From an uncultured Bryobacteraceae bacterium (GTDB lineage Bacteria > Acidobacteriota > Terriglobia > Bryobacterales > Bryobacteraceae), in assembly GCA_938003835.1 (NCBI GenBank), contig CALKXJ010000002.1, positions 62,001-126,000 on the forward strand: a stretch of DNA of 64,000 nt, written 5' to 3'. This document shows, in pieces, positions 1 through 8,591 of the stretch. The stretch's first letter is position 1; every line of letters begins with the position of its first letter. The notes below the pieces were generated by a model. That model made no database searches. It had not been told where the DNA came from and was given only the letters and a program-made list of their open reading frames with translations. Made by a program: the position numbers and the translations under genes.

Positions 1-85
1 GCCGTATCTCCGGCCGCGGGCGGCGCCGACAGGCCGGAGCCGCAGCCAGCAACACCATGCGGGCGATCCATTCTCGCCGGTCCAT
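1..85 (-). CDS. Truncated N-terminus of a putative lipoprotein (runs off the left edge)
   Basis: Only the first 28 codons lie in the window. The ATG at 85 on the minus strand is preceded by a strong AAGGAGGTG ribosome binding site about 6 bases away. The visible peptide begins MDRREWIARM, continues with a short hydrophobic run, and reaches a cysteine after Ala-Pro-Ala. This resembles a lipoprotein signal peptide, followed by an arginine-rich stretch. It is divergent from the gene starting at 151. The function cannot be judged from this fragment. Reality as a gene rests on the ribosome binding site plus signal peptide. Confidence 0.55.
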   Translation of the reverse strand, partial: MDRREWIARMVLLAAAPACRRRPRPEIR

Positions 86-150
86 CCGTGGCACCTCCTT
101 GTCTTGTTCGGTCCGTTTTCTTAGGATACTTCGGGGCTAGAATCGGGGAG

Positions 151-1983
151 ATGCCAGCCAGGGACTTCTTCAGGCTTGCGATTGCCGCAGCGGCGGTCTC
201 GTCCGTCGCGGCGGCTGTGGCGACCACCACCGTCGAGATTCGCCGGCCGATGACGCCGCCCGCCTGGGCGTTGCTCGAGCGCGAGCTGCTGCGCGCCGGC
301 TCGGAGGCGGTGAAACGCTTCTATGAGCACTACTTCGACGAGCGCGGCTATCTCATGCATGTGGCGCGCTGGGGCATCCTGGACGGCACCGACGACGCCA
401 TCGAGACTTTTCACAACTGGACGCTGTTTCACGCCCTGGGCGCAGGCGACGCCGTCCTGGCGCTCTATCGCAAGGCGCTCGAGGGCCACTTCGAGCAGTA
501 TACGAAGGTCACCACGAAGACCACCGACATCGCCCGCGACGGCGTCTACTGGCGCGAGTTCTACCGGCACACGGACTGGCTGCACGCCGGCGAGGGACTC
601 CGCGCCTTTTTCTTCCAGAGTCTCTCGGATCCGCATGACGCCCGTTACGAGCGCCGCCTGCGCCGCTTCGCCGGCCTGTATCTGAACGAGGACGCCGAGG
701 CGCCCAATTACGACCCGAAGCATCGCATCATCCGGAGCGTGCTGAACGGCTCCAAGGGGCCGCTCCTGCGGCCGCTCAAGCCCGAGGACTGGATCGGCGA
801 TCCGGTCCCCGGCCGCTTCCACCTACTGCATAGCGAGACCTCCACCACCGAGATGCTCGACTTCGAGGCCGAGTACCCCCAGATGCTCAAGGCGGTGAGC
901 GACCCGGTCTTCGAGTCGGCCGCCGGCGATAACCCTCTCAACCTGGCGGCGACGAACCTCGCCCTGGGCGCGTTTCTGGTGACCGGCGAGGCGAAGTACC
1001 GCGACTGGATTCTCGAATATGTGGGCGCCTGGCGCGAGCGCACAGAAGCCAATGGCGGCATCATTCCCGGCAACATCGGCCTGGACGGAACGATCGGCGG
1101 CGCTTACGGCGGCAAGTGGTACAAGGGGATCTTCATGTGGGACCGCGAGAGCTACGAGGGCAGCCTCGCCAGTTGGGGCATGTGGCCGGGCTTCTCCAAC
1201 GCCTACCTGCTAACCGGCGACCGTAGCTGGATCGATCCCCTGCGGCGGCAGATCGACATCCTTTACTCGCACGGCCGCGAGGTGAACGGGCGGTTCATGG
1301 TGCCGAACAACTATGGCGATCAGGGCTGGTACCGCCTGCGCGAGTACACCTTCACGCACGAGCTCGCCAAGATCTGGACCTGGACCATGGAGGAGCGCGA
1401 CCGGGCGCGCCTGCCCCAGCAGGACTGGATCGGCTTTCTGGCCGGCAGGGAGCCTGACTATCCGGAGAGGGCCCTGCGGCGCGAGCTCGAACACGTAAGG
1501 GCGCAGATGGAGCGGCTGCGCCGGGACCCGACCACGCCGGACAGTCGCCTGGCCGACTGGGCGATGCAGTTCAACCCGGTCTCGACGCGCGCGCTGGTGG
1601 AGCTCACCTGCGGCGGCCATCGCATCGATAACAATCTCGACCGGCTCTTCGGCGTGCTGCACGTGCGCCTGCGCTACTTCGACCCGGAGCGGCGCCGCGC
1701 CGGGCTACCGGAAGACGTAGCGGCGCTCATCACGGCGATGGATGCCGATTCGGTCCGGCTGACGCTGGTGAACGTCAACGCGGTCGAACCCCGCACGGTG
1801 GTTGTCCAGGGCGGCGCCTACGGGGAGCACCAGATCAGAGAAGTCGAGCACGCCGGCGAGCACAGGCCGGTCGGCGCGTCGTGGTTCGTGGTGAAGCTGG
1901 CGCCGGGCGCCGGCGGCGAGCTGTTGATCCGCGACCGCCGTTACGCCAACCAGCCCACCGCCCGGATGCCCTGGGACCACTGA
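151..1983 (+). CDS. Secreted protein of unknown function, possible alpha/alpha-toroid fold
   Basis: I do not recognise this 610-residue protein. The ATG at 151 is chosen because it gives a clean signal peptide (MPARDFFRLA followed by an alanine/valine-rich core of about 15 residues); a GTG at 88 would add 21 residues before it. The mature protein is rich in aromatic residues and acidic/arginine pairs, with repeated helical stretches. A glycine-rich segment around residues 305-330 contains GGIIPGNIGLDG and GGAYGGKWYKG. That texture recalls alpha/alpha-toroid lyases and glycosidases, but no catalytic motif can be assigned. It is followed by a convergent sialidase-like gene 17 bases away, so a carbohydrate-related role is a guess from context only. 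Confidence 0.75.
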   Translation: MPARDFFRLAIAAAAVSSVAAAVATTTVEIRRPMTPPAWALLERELLRAGSEAVKRFYEHYFDERGYLMHVARWGILDGTDDAIETFHNWTLFHALGAGDAVLALYRKALEGHFEQYTKVTTKTTDIARDGVYWREFYRHTDWLHAGEGLRAFFFQSLSDPHDARYERRLRRFAGLYLNEDAEAPNYDPKHRIIRSVLNGSKGPLLRPLKPEDWIGDPVPGRFHLLHSETSTTEMLDFEAEYPQMLKAVSDPVFESAAGDNPLNLAATNLALGAFLVTGEAKYRDWILEYVGAWRERTEANGGIIPGNIGLDGTIGGAYGGKWYKGIFMWDRESYEGSLASWGMWPGFSNAYLLTGDRSWIDPLRRQIDILYSHGREVNGRFMVPNNYGDQGWYRLREYTFTHELAKIWTWTMEERDRARLPQQDWIGFLAGREPDYPERALRRELEHVRAQMERLRRDPTTPDSRLADWAMQFNPVSTRALVELTCGGHRIDNNLDRLFGVLHVRLRYFDPERRRAGLPEDVAALITAMDADSVRLTLVNVNAVEPRTVVVQGGAYGEHQIREVEHAGEHRPVGASWFVVKLAPGAGGELLIRDRRYANQPTARMPWDH

Positions 1984-2000
1984 CGGGGCCCCGCACCGGC

Positions 2001-3140
2001 TCAATAGGCCAGGAAGGTGCCGGCGATGTGCCGTAGCCCGTCGTTCTGATTGAAGTAATAGACAGCCAGGATCCGCCGGCCGGGCAGGGCCACAGCCCAG
2101 GGGTAGCCGAGGTCGCCGTTGCCGCCGTCGTCACGCAGCACGAACTCCGGGGCCGTGGCGAAATCCGTGCATTCGGCGTCGAGGATCCGGGCGCGGATGC
2201 CGTAAGGCGGGTGGCGATAGCCGTAAATCAGGAAGACGCGGTTGTCCTCGAGGCGGACGGCGTGGTGCGGGTGGCCCTGCCAGCCGGCGTCCTGCCACGG
2301 CTCGAAGCTCCGGCCACCGTCGCGCGAGCGCGCCACGACGGTATGGTCGTCGAAAGCCGCAGTGCGCAGGAAGGCGACCAGATCTCCCTTCGGCGTCTCA
2401 TAGAGCGAGGTCTCGTTGAAGACCACTTTTTCGTCGGTGGCGACGACGCAGGCGTACTGCCAGGTGTCGCCGCGGTCCGAAGAGATCATCAGGTGAACGT
2501 CGGTCTGGCGCGGGGCGGGCTTGGGATAGGCGACGGCCCAGCACAGCCGCCCGTCGCGGCCCTGGCACATGGCGCCACGGTTATAGACCGGCAGCGGCTT
2601 GCCAAAACCATTGCGAACGTCGCGGCCAGGGAGCGGGGGCGGGTAGATCGGGCCTCTCCAGCTCCGCCCGCCGTCTTCGGAGCGCATCAGGTAGCCGCCC
2701 TGGAAGACGTACTGATCCCGCTCCTCGGTCGCCTGACTCTTGGCGCCGGCCTTGCGGTCGAGCCAGGTCCACAGGTAGGAGGCACAGAGGATGGAGCCGT
2801 CGCGAAGCTGGATCAGGCACGGGTCCTGAGAGCCGCCCCAGGGATGCGCCGAGATCAGCTCCGGCTCCCGCGTCCAGGTCTCGCCGCCGTCGCGCGAGCG
2901 GACCAGGACGCAATAGCTGTTGGGGTCGGTGTGCGTCGCCGCCTTCTCGCCCATCAGCCGCCGGTTCGGGGCGCGGCGAAAGGCGACGATCAGCTCACCG
3001 TCCCGCCGGCGAATGATCGAAGGGAAGGCGCTGTAGTAGAGCTCGTCCGAGTAAATGACGATGTCTTTGAGCTTCCGCAGTCCGGATTGAGCCGCGAGCG
3101 GCGCCGCGGCCAGCATGGAGGTGAACGCGCGCCGTGTCAT
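2001..3140 (-). CDS. Exported sialidase-family (Asp-box, BNR repeat) protein
   Basis: This 379-residue protein starts with MTRRAFTSML and a short hydrophobic stretch, a Tat- or Sec-type export signal. A textbook ribosome binding site (GGAAAGGAGG) precedes the ATG. Four Asp-box motifs are visible: SRDGGETW (about 82-89), SEDGGRSW (154-161), SSDRGDTW (220-227) and SRDGGRSF (272-279). They are spaced as blades of a six-bladed beta-propeller. An FRRAPNRR stretch near residue 55 could supply an arginine of the sialidase triad. Family members are exo-sialidases or related glycoside hydrolases, and many acidobacterial and planctomycete homologues have unknown substrates. The exact substrate cannot be read here. 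The VOC gene follows 20 bases upstream in the same direction, so the two may be co-transcribed. Confidence 0.85.
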   Translation of the reverse strand: MTRRAFTSMLAAAPLAAQSGLRKLKDIVIYSDELYYSAFPSIIRRRDGELIVAFRRAPNRRLMGEKAATHTDPNSYCVLVRSRDGGETWTREPELISAHPWGGSQDPCLIQLRDGSILCASYLWTWLDRKAGAKSQATEERDQYVFQGGYLMRSEDGGRSWRGPIYPPPLPGRDVRNGFGKPLPVYNRGAMCQGRDGRLCWAVAYPKPAPRQTDVHLMISSDRGDTWQYACVVATDEKVVFNETSLYETPKGDLVAFLRTAAFDDHTVVARSRDGGRSFEPWQDAGWQGHPHHAVRLEDNRVFLIYGYRHPPYGIRARILDAECTDFATAPEFVLRDDGGNGDLGYPWAVALPGRRILAVYYFNQNDGLRHIAGTFLAY

Positions 3141-3161
3141 CCCGTGCCGCCTCCTTTCCCT

Positions 3162-3503
3162 TCAGCTTTTGCGAAACCAGTGGCCCGGCTGGGCGCTTTC
3201 CATGAATTCGAATACGGCGCCGTCCTTGACGATGAAGACGACGCGGAGGTCGGGCGTCGCCTGGAACGGCCCGAGCACCACCCGTTCGCCCGCGATCTCC
3301 TGGTCAAGGTTCTCCACCCGGAACGCGATGTGGGGCAGATAACGAACCTCGTTGGTCACCGGGCTGTCGGGTTCAAAACGCAGATACTCGACGCGGTAGG
3401 GATGTTGCGCCGGATCGGTCACCCAGACCTTGGTCGCCGGAACGTACATCTCCTCCGGATGCTGCTCATCGGCAGGTATGCCCACATGATCGAAGACTCG
3501 CAT
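3162..3503 (-). CDS. VOC (glyoxalase/dioxygenase-superfamily) protein
   Basis: This 113-residue protein has the paired beta-alpha-beta-beta-beta pattern of the vicinal oxygen chelate fold. It begins MRVFDHVGIP, carries PHIAFRVENLD in the middle and ends with VFEFME. The first histidine (His6), the middle histidine and the final glutamate sit where VOC proteins place metal ligands. Enzymes of this fold act on small molecules (isomerases, epimerases, dioxygenases, resistance proteins); nothing identifies the substrate. It lies just upstream of the sialidase-like gene on the same strand. Confidence 0.75.
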   Translation of the reverse strand: MRVFDHVGIPADEQHPEEMYVPATKVWVTDPAQHPYRVEYLRFEPDSPVTNEVRYLPHIAFRVENLDQEIAGERVVLGPFQATPDLRVVFIVKDGAVFEFMESAQPGHWFRKS

Positions 3504-3546
3504 GGTGCTGTGATTCTAACGCAGGCGGAGGAGGCGGGACAGCGCC

Positions 3547-4092
3547 TCAGCGGCCACGGCGCTTGAGGCCGCCGTTGGGATGCGGTTCGAAGGCCGTCGG
3601 CACTTTCCGTGCCGTCTTGAGGATCCGGTTGGCCGTGACCAGTCCCTTCGCAGCGATCAGAGGCCAGCGGCGGAATTCGGCCGCCGGCTCGGCCTTGATC
3701 TCGCCGTTGATGATCGTCACGGCCGGGCTCAACTCGCCCAGAAACAGCCGCAGGGCGATCTTATAAGGGACGGTGACGCGCACATCGACGGGCTCTTCGG
3801 AGGCCGCCGGACCGACCTCGATCCGCCGGACCCTGCCCCGGTACAGGTCCACGAAGATCTGCGCCTGAGCTCGTCCGCCATAGAAACGGCGAAGAGTGCG
3901 CGGGATCCCCTCCACGAGGTACAGCACCCGGAGGGAAAATTCCGTCACCAAGTTCATGAAGTACTGGTCGGCACGCTTGGCCGCTTCGATCTCCTCGGCT
4001 ACGGCGTGGATCCACCGAGGCGACAGGAAGAGCGCCAAATCCTCCTTGGCCGGCAAGAGGTTGAGGGCTGTGCTCGTGCTTCGGGGCTTCAT
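3547..4092 (-). CDS. SCP2 sterol-binding-domain-like cytoplasmic protein
   Basis: This protein has 181 residues. The reading frame extends upstream to 4353, but the ATG at 4092 is preferred: GGAG lies 4 bases before it, and a good promoter sits between 4156 and 4185. The C-terminal half has the SCP2 pattern: DVRVTVPYKIALRLF, then GELSPAVTIINGEIKAEP. SCP2 domains bind lipids or hydrophobic ligands, and bacterial members are often accessory domains of unknown ligand. There is no signal peptide or membrane segment. The last residues are basic. Family membership is inferred from pattern and length and is moderately secure. Confidence 0.65.
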   Translation of the reverse strand: MKPRSTSTALNLLPAKEDLALFLSPRWIHAVAEEIEAAKRADQYFMNLVTEFSLRVLYLVEGIPRTLRRFYGGRAQAQIFVDLYRGRVRRIEVGPAASEEPVDVRVTVPYKIALRLFLGELSPAVTIINGEIKAEPAAEFRRWPLIAAKGLVTANRILKTARKVPTAFEPHPNGGLKRRGR

Positions 4093-4155
4093 CGCACTCC
4101 GGCGACCTCGTGGTGCACTAATAAGGTAACCAGATCCGTTACATCTATGATCTTC

Positions 4156-4185
4156 AGTATACTGGCAAAGCTCGCCACGCTGCAA
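4156..4185 (-). promoter_or_regulatory. Sigma-70-type promoter for the SCP2-like gene
   Basis: On the minus strand TTGCAG (4185-4180) is separated by 18 bases from TATACT (4161-4156). This predicts a transcript start near 4149 and a 5' leader of about 57 bases before the ATG at 4092. It also supports the shorter gene start over the open frame reaching 4353. Confidence 0.55.
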
Positions 4186-4260
4186 GAAATTCCTCCTCCT
4201 GCGCGGGATCCCCGCTTCTGATACAATCTCGGCTGCGGCCCGCCGCACCCCAGACTTTTC

Positions 4261-4602
4261 ATGAAGGACAGCCCGCCGCTCCCGCCCGCAGCAGATGCCT
4301 CCGGCGCAGCCGCCGCCGGCGATGGGGAGCTGGCCGCCATGATCTGCGCTCACGATAACGCCGTCGACTGCGCATTAGTTGTCTGCGTCGTGCGGAGCGT
4401 GCGACTGGGCCGGCGGACGCCGGAGCAGGCAGTGGCCCGTCTGATGCGGCTCTGCCCCTGGGGGCAGGTCAACGTCGCCCGGGCCTTGGAAGTGCTGCGG
4501 GCGCTCCCGCAGGCAAAACGTTCTCGCTCGGCCAGCCGAGAACCTCAGCGGAAGCGAGGCTTCACCACCCGGAAAGAAACGCCGTCAGCGCGAGGGTCGT
4601 GA
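4261..4602 (+). CDS. Small hypothetical protein (doubtful)
   Basis: This 113-codon frame has no recognisable domain. Residues 27-75 form a plausible small helical region (CAHDNAVDCALVVCVVRSVRL, then TPEQAVARLMRLCPWG), and the tail is basic and low complexity. The ATG at 4261 has no convincing ribosome binding site. An ATG at 4339 preceded by GGGGAG could be the true start. Its position between a minus-strand promoter and tRNA-Leu is compatible with a real gene. It could also be a chance frame in GC-rich DNA. Confidence 0.4.
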   Translation: MKDSPPLPPAADASGAAAAGDGELAAMICAHDNAVDCALVVCVVRSVRLGRRTPEQAVARLMRLCPWGQVNVARALEVLRALPQAKRSRSASREPQRKRGFTTRKETPSARGS

Positions 4603-4623
4603 CCCCTGAGCGTTGCGGCGGCG

Positions 4624-4712
4624 TGGTGCTGGAGGTGGGGGTCGAACCCACATGCCCTGGGAAGGGCGCGGGATTTTGAGTCCCGTGCGTCTGCCAGTTC
4701 CGCCACTCCAGC
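4624..4712 (-). tRNA. tRNA-Leu (anticodon CAA)
   Basis: The minus strand reads a full class II tRNA. It has acceptor stem GCTGGAG/CTCCAGC, a D-arm with GGCAGACGC, anticodon stem CGGGA/TCCCG enclosing loop CTCAAAA (anticodon CAA, reading UUG), and a long variable arm. The T-loop is GGTTCGACCCC, and an encoded CCA follows discriminator A. The length of 89 bases is normal for tRNA-Leu. Confidence 0.95.
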
Positions 4713-4743
4713 CGGTGGGGATTCCATTCGTATGATACTATAG

Positions 4744-4759
4744 CGGCTGCGCGCAGCCG
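4744..4759. repeat. 16-base perfect palindrome between tRNA-Leu and the MFS gene
   Basis: CGGCTGCG is directly followed by its reverse complement CGCAGCCG. It lies beside a minus-strand TATAGT (4742-4737) that is well placed as a -10 box for tRNA-Leu, and 41 bases before the MFS start. It could be an operator or simply a GC-rich chance palindrome. Confidence 0.45.
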
Positions 4760-4800
4760 GCCGGCAGGATTGCCGGAGGGCGGCGCAACGCGCCTCGAAC

Positions 4801-6009
4801 ATGTCCTCTGCCCCGCCCCGGCCAGGCGCCGACGCCCTTGGCTCCCACCGCGCTCTCCGGTTCGTGGTGCTGCTCGGCCTGGTGAGCCTGCTGGCGGACG
4901 CCACCTACGAGGGCGCACGGAGCATCGCCGGGCCGTTTTTGGCCACCCTGGGAGCCACCGGCACGGCCGTCGGCATCATCGCAGGCTTTGGCGAACTCGT
5001 CGGCTACGGCCTCCGGCTGGTAGCCGGCCTGGTCGCCGACCGCACCCGGCGCTACTGGACGATTACTTTGCTCGGCTATGCCGTGAACCTCACCGCGGTC
5101 CCGCTTCTGGCGCTGGCCGGGCGTTGGGAGCTGGCCGCGGCGCTGCTCATCGCCGAGCGCATCGGGAAAGCAATGCGCACGCCGGCGCGCGATGTCATGC
5201 TATCGCATGCCACGGCGCGTCTCGGCGCGGGCTGGGCCTTCGGCCTTCACGAGGCGCTGGATCAGGTGGGCGCCGTCGCCGGACCGCTCCTGGTCGCCGC
5301 GATCCTCCGCGGCGGCGCAGGGTACAGGACCGGTTTTGCCGCTCTGCTCGTGCCGGCGGCCGCGGCGATCGCCGTGCTGCTAGTGGCCCGGGCTCTGTAT
5401 CCGCGGCCGCAGGATCTCGAGCCGGCGAGCGTGCCGCTGGAATCGAAGGGACTGGCGAGAGTCTACTGGCTTTACCTCGGCGCCGTCGGGCTCGTGGCCG
5501 TGGGCTACGTTGACTTCCCTCTCATCGCGTTTCACTTCGAGCGAACCGGCGTCGTTAGCGACGTCTGGATCCCGATCTTCTATGCCGTCGCGATGGGAGT
5601 GGACGCGATCGCAGCGCTGGTCTTCGGGCGGCTCTTTGACCGGTTCGGCATCCCGGTTCTGGCGGCGGTCTCGCTGGTGAGCGCGCTCGTGGCCCCGCTT
5701 GCTTTCCTGGGAGGTTTCCACGCGGCGCTGCTCGGCATGGCGCTGTGGGGCGTGGGCATGGGCGCGCAGGAGTCGGTGATGCGCGCGGCGGTGGCAGGCA
5801 TGGTTCCGGCGGAACGCCGCGGCACGGCCTACGGCTTCTTCAACGCCGGCTACGGCTTCGCCTGGTTTGCGGGCAGCGCCGCGCTGGGCGCTCTTTATGA
5901 TGCCTCTTTGTTCGGCCTGCTCGCCCTCGCCGTCATCGCGCAGGTCGCAGCCGCCGCAGTCTTTCTCGCCTTGCGCCGGCCGACGGAAACAGGCTCGAAC
6001 CGGCGCTAA
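4801..6009 (+). CDS. Major facilitator superfamily transporter
   Basis: This 402-residue, strongly hydrophobic protein has about 11-12 predicted membrane helices. A loop with LVADRTRRYW follows helix 2-3, matching the MFS motif A (G-x-x-x-D-R-x-x-R-R). A second copy, LFGRLFDRFG, begins the C-terminal half, as expected from the internal duplication of MFS proteins. The LHEALDQVGAVAGPLL segment resembles motif C of exporters. Substrate is not identifiable. The start codon has no clear ribosome binding site. It stands alone, divergent from tRNA-Leu. Confidence 0.85.
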   Translation: MSSAPPRPGADALGSHRALRFVVLLGLVSLLADATYEGARSIAGPFLATLGATGTAVGIIAGFGELVGYGLRLVAGLVADRTRRYWTITLLGYAVNLTAVPLLALAGRWELAAALLIAERIGKAMRTPARDVMLSHATARLGAGWAFGLHEALDQVGAVAGPLLVAAILRGGAGYRTGFAALLVPAAAAIAVLLVARALYPRPQDLEPASVPLESKGLARVYWLYLGAVGLVAVGYVDFPLIAFHFERTGVVSDVWIPIFYAVAMGVDAIAALVFGRLFDRFGIPVLAAVSLVSALVAPLAFLGGFHAALLGMALWGVGMGAQESVMRAAVAGMVPAERRGTAYGFFNAGYGFAWFAGSAALGALYDASLFGLLALAVIAQVAAAAVFLALRRPTETGSNRR

Positions 6010-6160
6010 GTGCGGCGGGCGAAACGACGATATAGTAGAGAGTGAAAGCGGTGGAGTCCGCTCAACGCCGTCTCCCGCGGCCAATGACTCCTACGGCGGT
6101 TCTGTTGTGGGAGTGATTGGCTAAGTCCCTCCCCAGCGAACCCGGTAAGAGATTTTCGTC

Positions 6161-6901
6161 ATGATGAGTTCCGTTGCGGCAAGCAACCCCGGGCGATCTT
6201 CCCCTGTGATTCCTTTCATCGGGCGCCGCCGGGAGCTCCGCCATCTGGTGGCGGCCCTGCGCCGGCGCGAGTCCCGCCTGATATTTGGACCGGCTGGGGC
6301 AGGCAAGACGCGGCTGATCCAGGAGGCGCTGGCGCGCGCCGGCGAGCCCCATGTTTGGCTGTCAGGAGCGCAGGTGCTGCATGAGCTGCTTGCGGATCTG
6401 GCCGCCCAACTCGCCGTGCGCCTGGCCCGGTACCCGGATCTCAGCCGTGCCCCGAGCATTTCCCTGAAGGGAGCGGTTCTCGCCTCGCTCGAGGCGGCGC
6501 CGCGCCCGCTGGTCCTCGAAGACGTCGCCGAAGTCGAGCCCCGGACCTACCGTTTCCTGCGCGAAATCTATTACCTGGCCGGGGCCTGCCTGATCGTGAC
6601 CGCGACTTCGCCGGAGAGCCTCGGGCATCTCCGCAAGCTGCTCTGGGACCCCCGCCAGCAGCTGGCGCTCGGTCCGCTCTCGGGCGCCGAGGCCCGCCGC
6701 CTGTTCGAGGAGGCGGCGCGGCGCTTCGGGCTGGAATCGCTCGATCTCGATGATTTCCGGCCCAAAGTTCTGGCGGCGGCGCAAGGCAATCCCGGTCACA
6801 TCATCGCGATGTGCCGCTTGGCGGAACGGGCCGAGTATCATTCCGGGCGGCGAGTGAAATTCCTGCCGCTCCGCATCGACGCACTCTGTTCCATGGTGTG
6901 A
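6161..6901 (+). CDS. AAA/STAND-type ATPase paired with a dynamin-like GTPase
   Basis: This 246-residue protein starts its fold with PFIGRRREL, the leader typical of Orc1/MalT-like ATPase domains. A Walker A GPAGAGKT follows at about residues 45-52, and a Walker B-like hydrophobic strand LVLEDVAEVE at about 113-122. The C-terminal LFEEAARRFGLE and AAQGNPGHIIAMC segments match the helical lid, where NP-G is a frequent signature. No sensor, effector or membrane part is visible, so it is a bare ATPase. The next gene, a dynamin-like GTPase, begins only 4 bases after its stop and has no ribosome binding site of its own. This points to translational coupling and a shared task. The role is unknown. 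Confidence 0.75.
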   Translation: MMSSVAASNPGRSSPVIPFIGRRRELRHLVAALRRRESRLIFGPAGAGKTRLIQEALARAGEPHVWLSGAQVLHELLADLAAQLAVRLARYPDLSRAPSISLKGAVLASLEAAPRPLVLEDVAEVEPRTYRFLREIYYLAGACLIVTATSPESLGHLRKLLWDPRQQLALGPLSGAEARRLFEEAARRFGLESLDLDDFRPKVLAAAQGNPGHIIAMCRLAERAEYHSGRRVKFLPLRIDALCSMV

Positions 6902-6905
6902 TCTC

Positions 6906-8591
6906 ATGAATGTGTGTGAACCTGCCTCACTCAGTGACGAAACCGTTGCCCGAACGCTGGAGGTCGTCGAGGAACTTTCTGAGCGTTACCAGATCGGAGC
7001 GCTCGAGGAGTTTCTCAAAAGTTGCCGGGCCTTTGCCGAAGAAAAAGTCCTCAATGTGGCGGTGTTCGGGCGCTTCAAGGCGGGCAAGAGCAGTTTTCTG
7101 AATCACGTGCTCGGCCGTCCGCTGCTGCCCGTGGGCGTCGTTCCCGTCACCAGCGTGGTTACGGAGATCGAGTACGGAGCGCGCCCGCGCGCCTTGGTGC
7201 GGTATCTTGACGGGCGCCGGGAAACGATCCCGCTCGAGCGGATCGCCGATTACGTTTCCGAGACGCAGAATCCGGAAAATCGCAAACAGGTTCTCTCCGT
7301 GCGGGTGGAGCTGCCCTCGATAGAGCGGTATCGGGGCATCCGCTTCGTGGACACGCCCGGCCTGGAAAGCGTCTTCGAACACAACACCGACGCCTCGCTG
7401 GCCTGGCTGCCCAACGTCGGGCTGGCGCTGGTGGCCGTGGGAGTGGATCCGCCGCTGGCGCAGCACGATATCGAGCTGATTCGCAACATCAGCCGCTACA
7501 CGCCTAACATCTCGCTGCTGCTCACCAAGGTGGACGTGCTCAGCGAAGAGGAACGGGCCGAGGTGATCGACTTTGTCGAGCGCCAGCTCGCCAAGTACTG
7601 GGGCGGGCCGGTGCCGGTCTTCCCCTACTCGGTCCGGCCGGGCTTCGAGCATCTGCGGGAGCAGTTGGAGGAAAGCCTCCTTGCTCAGGTGCAGGCACGC
7701 GCGGGTGAGGAACACGCGGCCATCTTGCGGCACAAGCTCGCCTCGCTTCTCGATGAGTGCGCCGGCTACCTCAACCTCGCCCTGAAATCGGCCGAAATCG
7801 CCGACTCCGAGCGCGAGACGCTCCGGCAGAAGATTCTGGGCAGCGGCGAATCGATCGAGGATGCCCGCCTGGCGCTTCGTCTCCTGGTGCGGCACGCCGC
7901 CGCCGGGAGCCGCCCGGCGTTCGAGGCGCTGCTCGCCGAAGAAAGCTACGCGCTGACCCAGCGCCTGCTGGTCGGACTCGCGCGGGAATTTCCCGCCTGG
8001 ACTGGCAGCCTGAGCCAGGCGATTCGCGGCTTCGAAGCGTGGCTTTCGGCCGAGCTGGCGCGCGAGATCGCGGCTCTGTCGGCCCGGCACCGCCAGAGTT
8101 TCGCCGAGCCGGCGCGGCGCGCCGCCCGGCAGCTTTCCCAGGCGCTCCAGGACTTCCGAAACCGTCTCTCGGAGCGCACCCTGGAAGCGCTCGGCATTCC
8201 GCTGAAGACCACCGAGATGGAACTTCACCTGGAGAGCCCGCGCTCGCCCGACGTCCGGATCGGCAAGATCTTCGATCACGACTGGGAGCTGGTCTCCTTC
8301 CTCGTGCCGATGCGGTTGGTGGCAGGTATGGTTCGGCGTCACTTCGAGCGGCGCGTCTCGGATCTGGTCATCGTCAACCTGTCGCGACTGGCCGCCCAGT
8401 GGGAGGAGATCGTCACCGCCCAGCTGGCGTCGCTTGAGAAGGAAGCGATCCGGCGGCTGGACAGCCTGGTGGCGACGGTGGAGAAACTGGTGGCTTCGGC
8501 CGTCAGCGAGGCCCCGAAGATCCGCGCCGATCTCGAACTGGTGCGCTCGCTCCGGGAGGGGCTCGAGCGGTCGAACGGCCGGGAAGGCTAA
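6906..8591 (+). CDS. Bacterial dynamin-like GTPase 1
   Basis: This 561-residue protein has a complete dynamin-type GTPase domain: P-loop GRFKAGKSS (55-63), switch threonine in PVTSVV (about T82), DTPG (149-152) and TKVD (207-210). A long helical stalk follows, and WELVSFLVPMRLVAGMVRRHF near residues 460-480 could be a membrane-inserting paddle. Family members tubulate or fuse membranes, often act as pairs, and in Bacillus help membranes survive stress. It is coupled to the AAA ATPase upstream. Its stop codon overlaps the stop of the second dynamin-like gene on the opposite strand. Confidence 0.85.
   Translation: MNVCEPASLSDETVARTLEVVEELSERYQIGALEEFLKSCRAFAEEKVLNVAVFGRFKAGKSSFLNHVLGRPLLPVGVVPVTSVVTEIEYGARPRALVRYLDGRRETIPLERIADYVSETQNPENRKQVLSVRVELPSIERYRGIRFVDTPGLESVFEHNTDASLAWLPNVGLALVAVGVDPPLAQHDIELIRNISRYTPNISLLLTKVDVLSEEERAEVIDFVERQLAKYWGGPVPVFPYSVRPGFEHLREQLEESLLAQVQARAGEEHAAILRHKLASLLDECAGYLNLALKSAEIADSERETLRQKILGSGESIEDARLALRLLVRHAAAGSRPAFEALLAEESYALTQRLLVGLAREFPAWTGSLSQAIRGFEAWLSAELAREIAALSARHRQSFAEPARRAARQLSQALQDFRNRLSERTLEALGIPLKTTEMELHLESPRSPDVRIGKIFDHDWELVSFLVPMRLVAGMVRRHFERRVSDLVIVNLSRLAAQWEEIVTAQLASLEKEAIRRLDSLVATVEKLVASAVSEAPKIRADLELVRSLREGLERSNGREG

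Noticed and set aside
2211-3566. A 451-codon plus-strand frame over the sialidase and VOC genes
   Set aside because: It is the mirror of two genes with visible motifs and ribosome binding sites and has no recognisable domain.
4093-4353. N-terminal extension of the SCP2-like gene
   Set aside because: The added residues look non-coding, and a promoter and ribosome binding site lie between, supporting the start at 4092.
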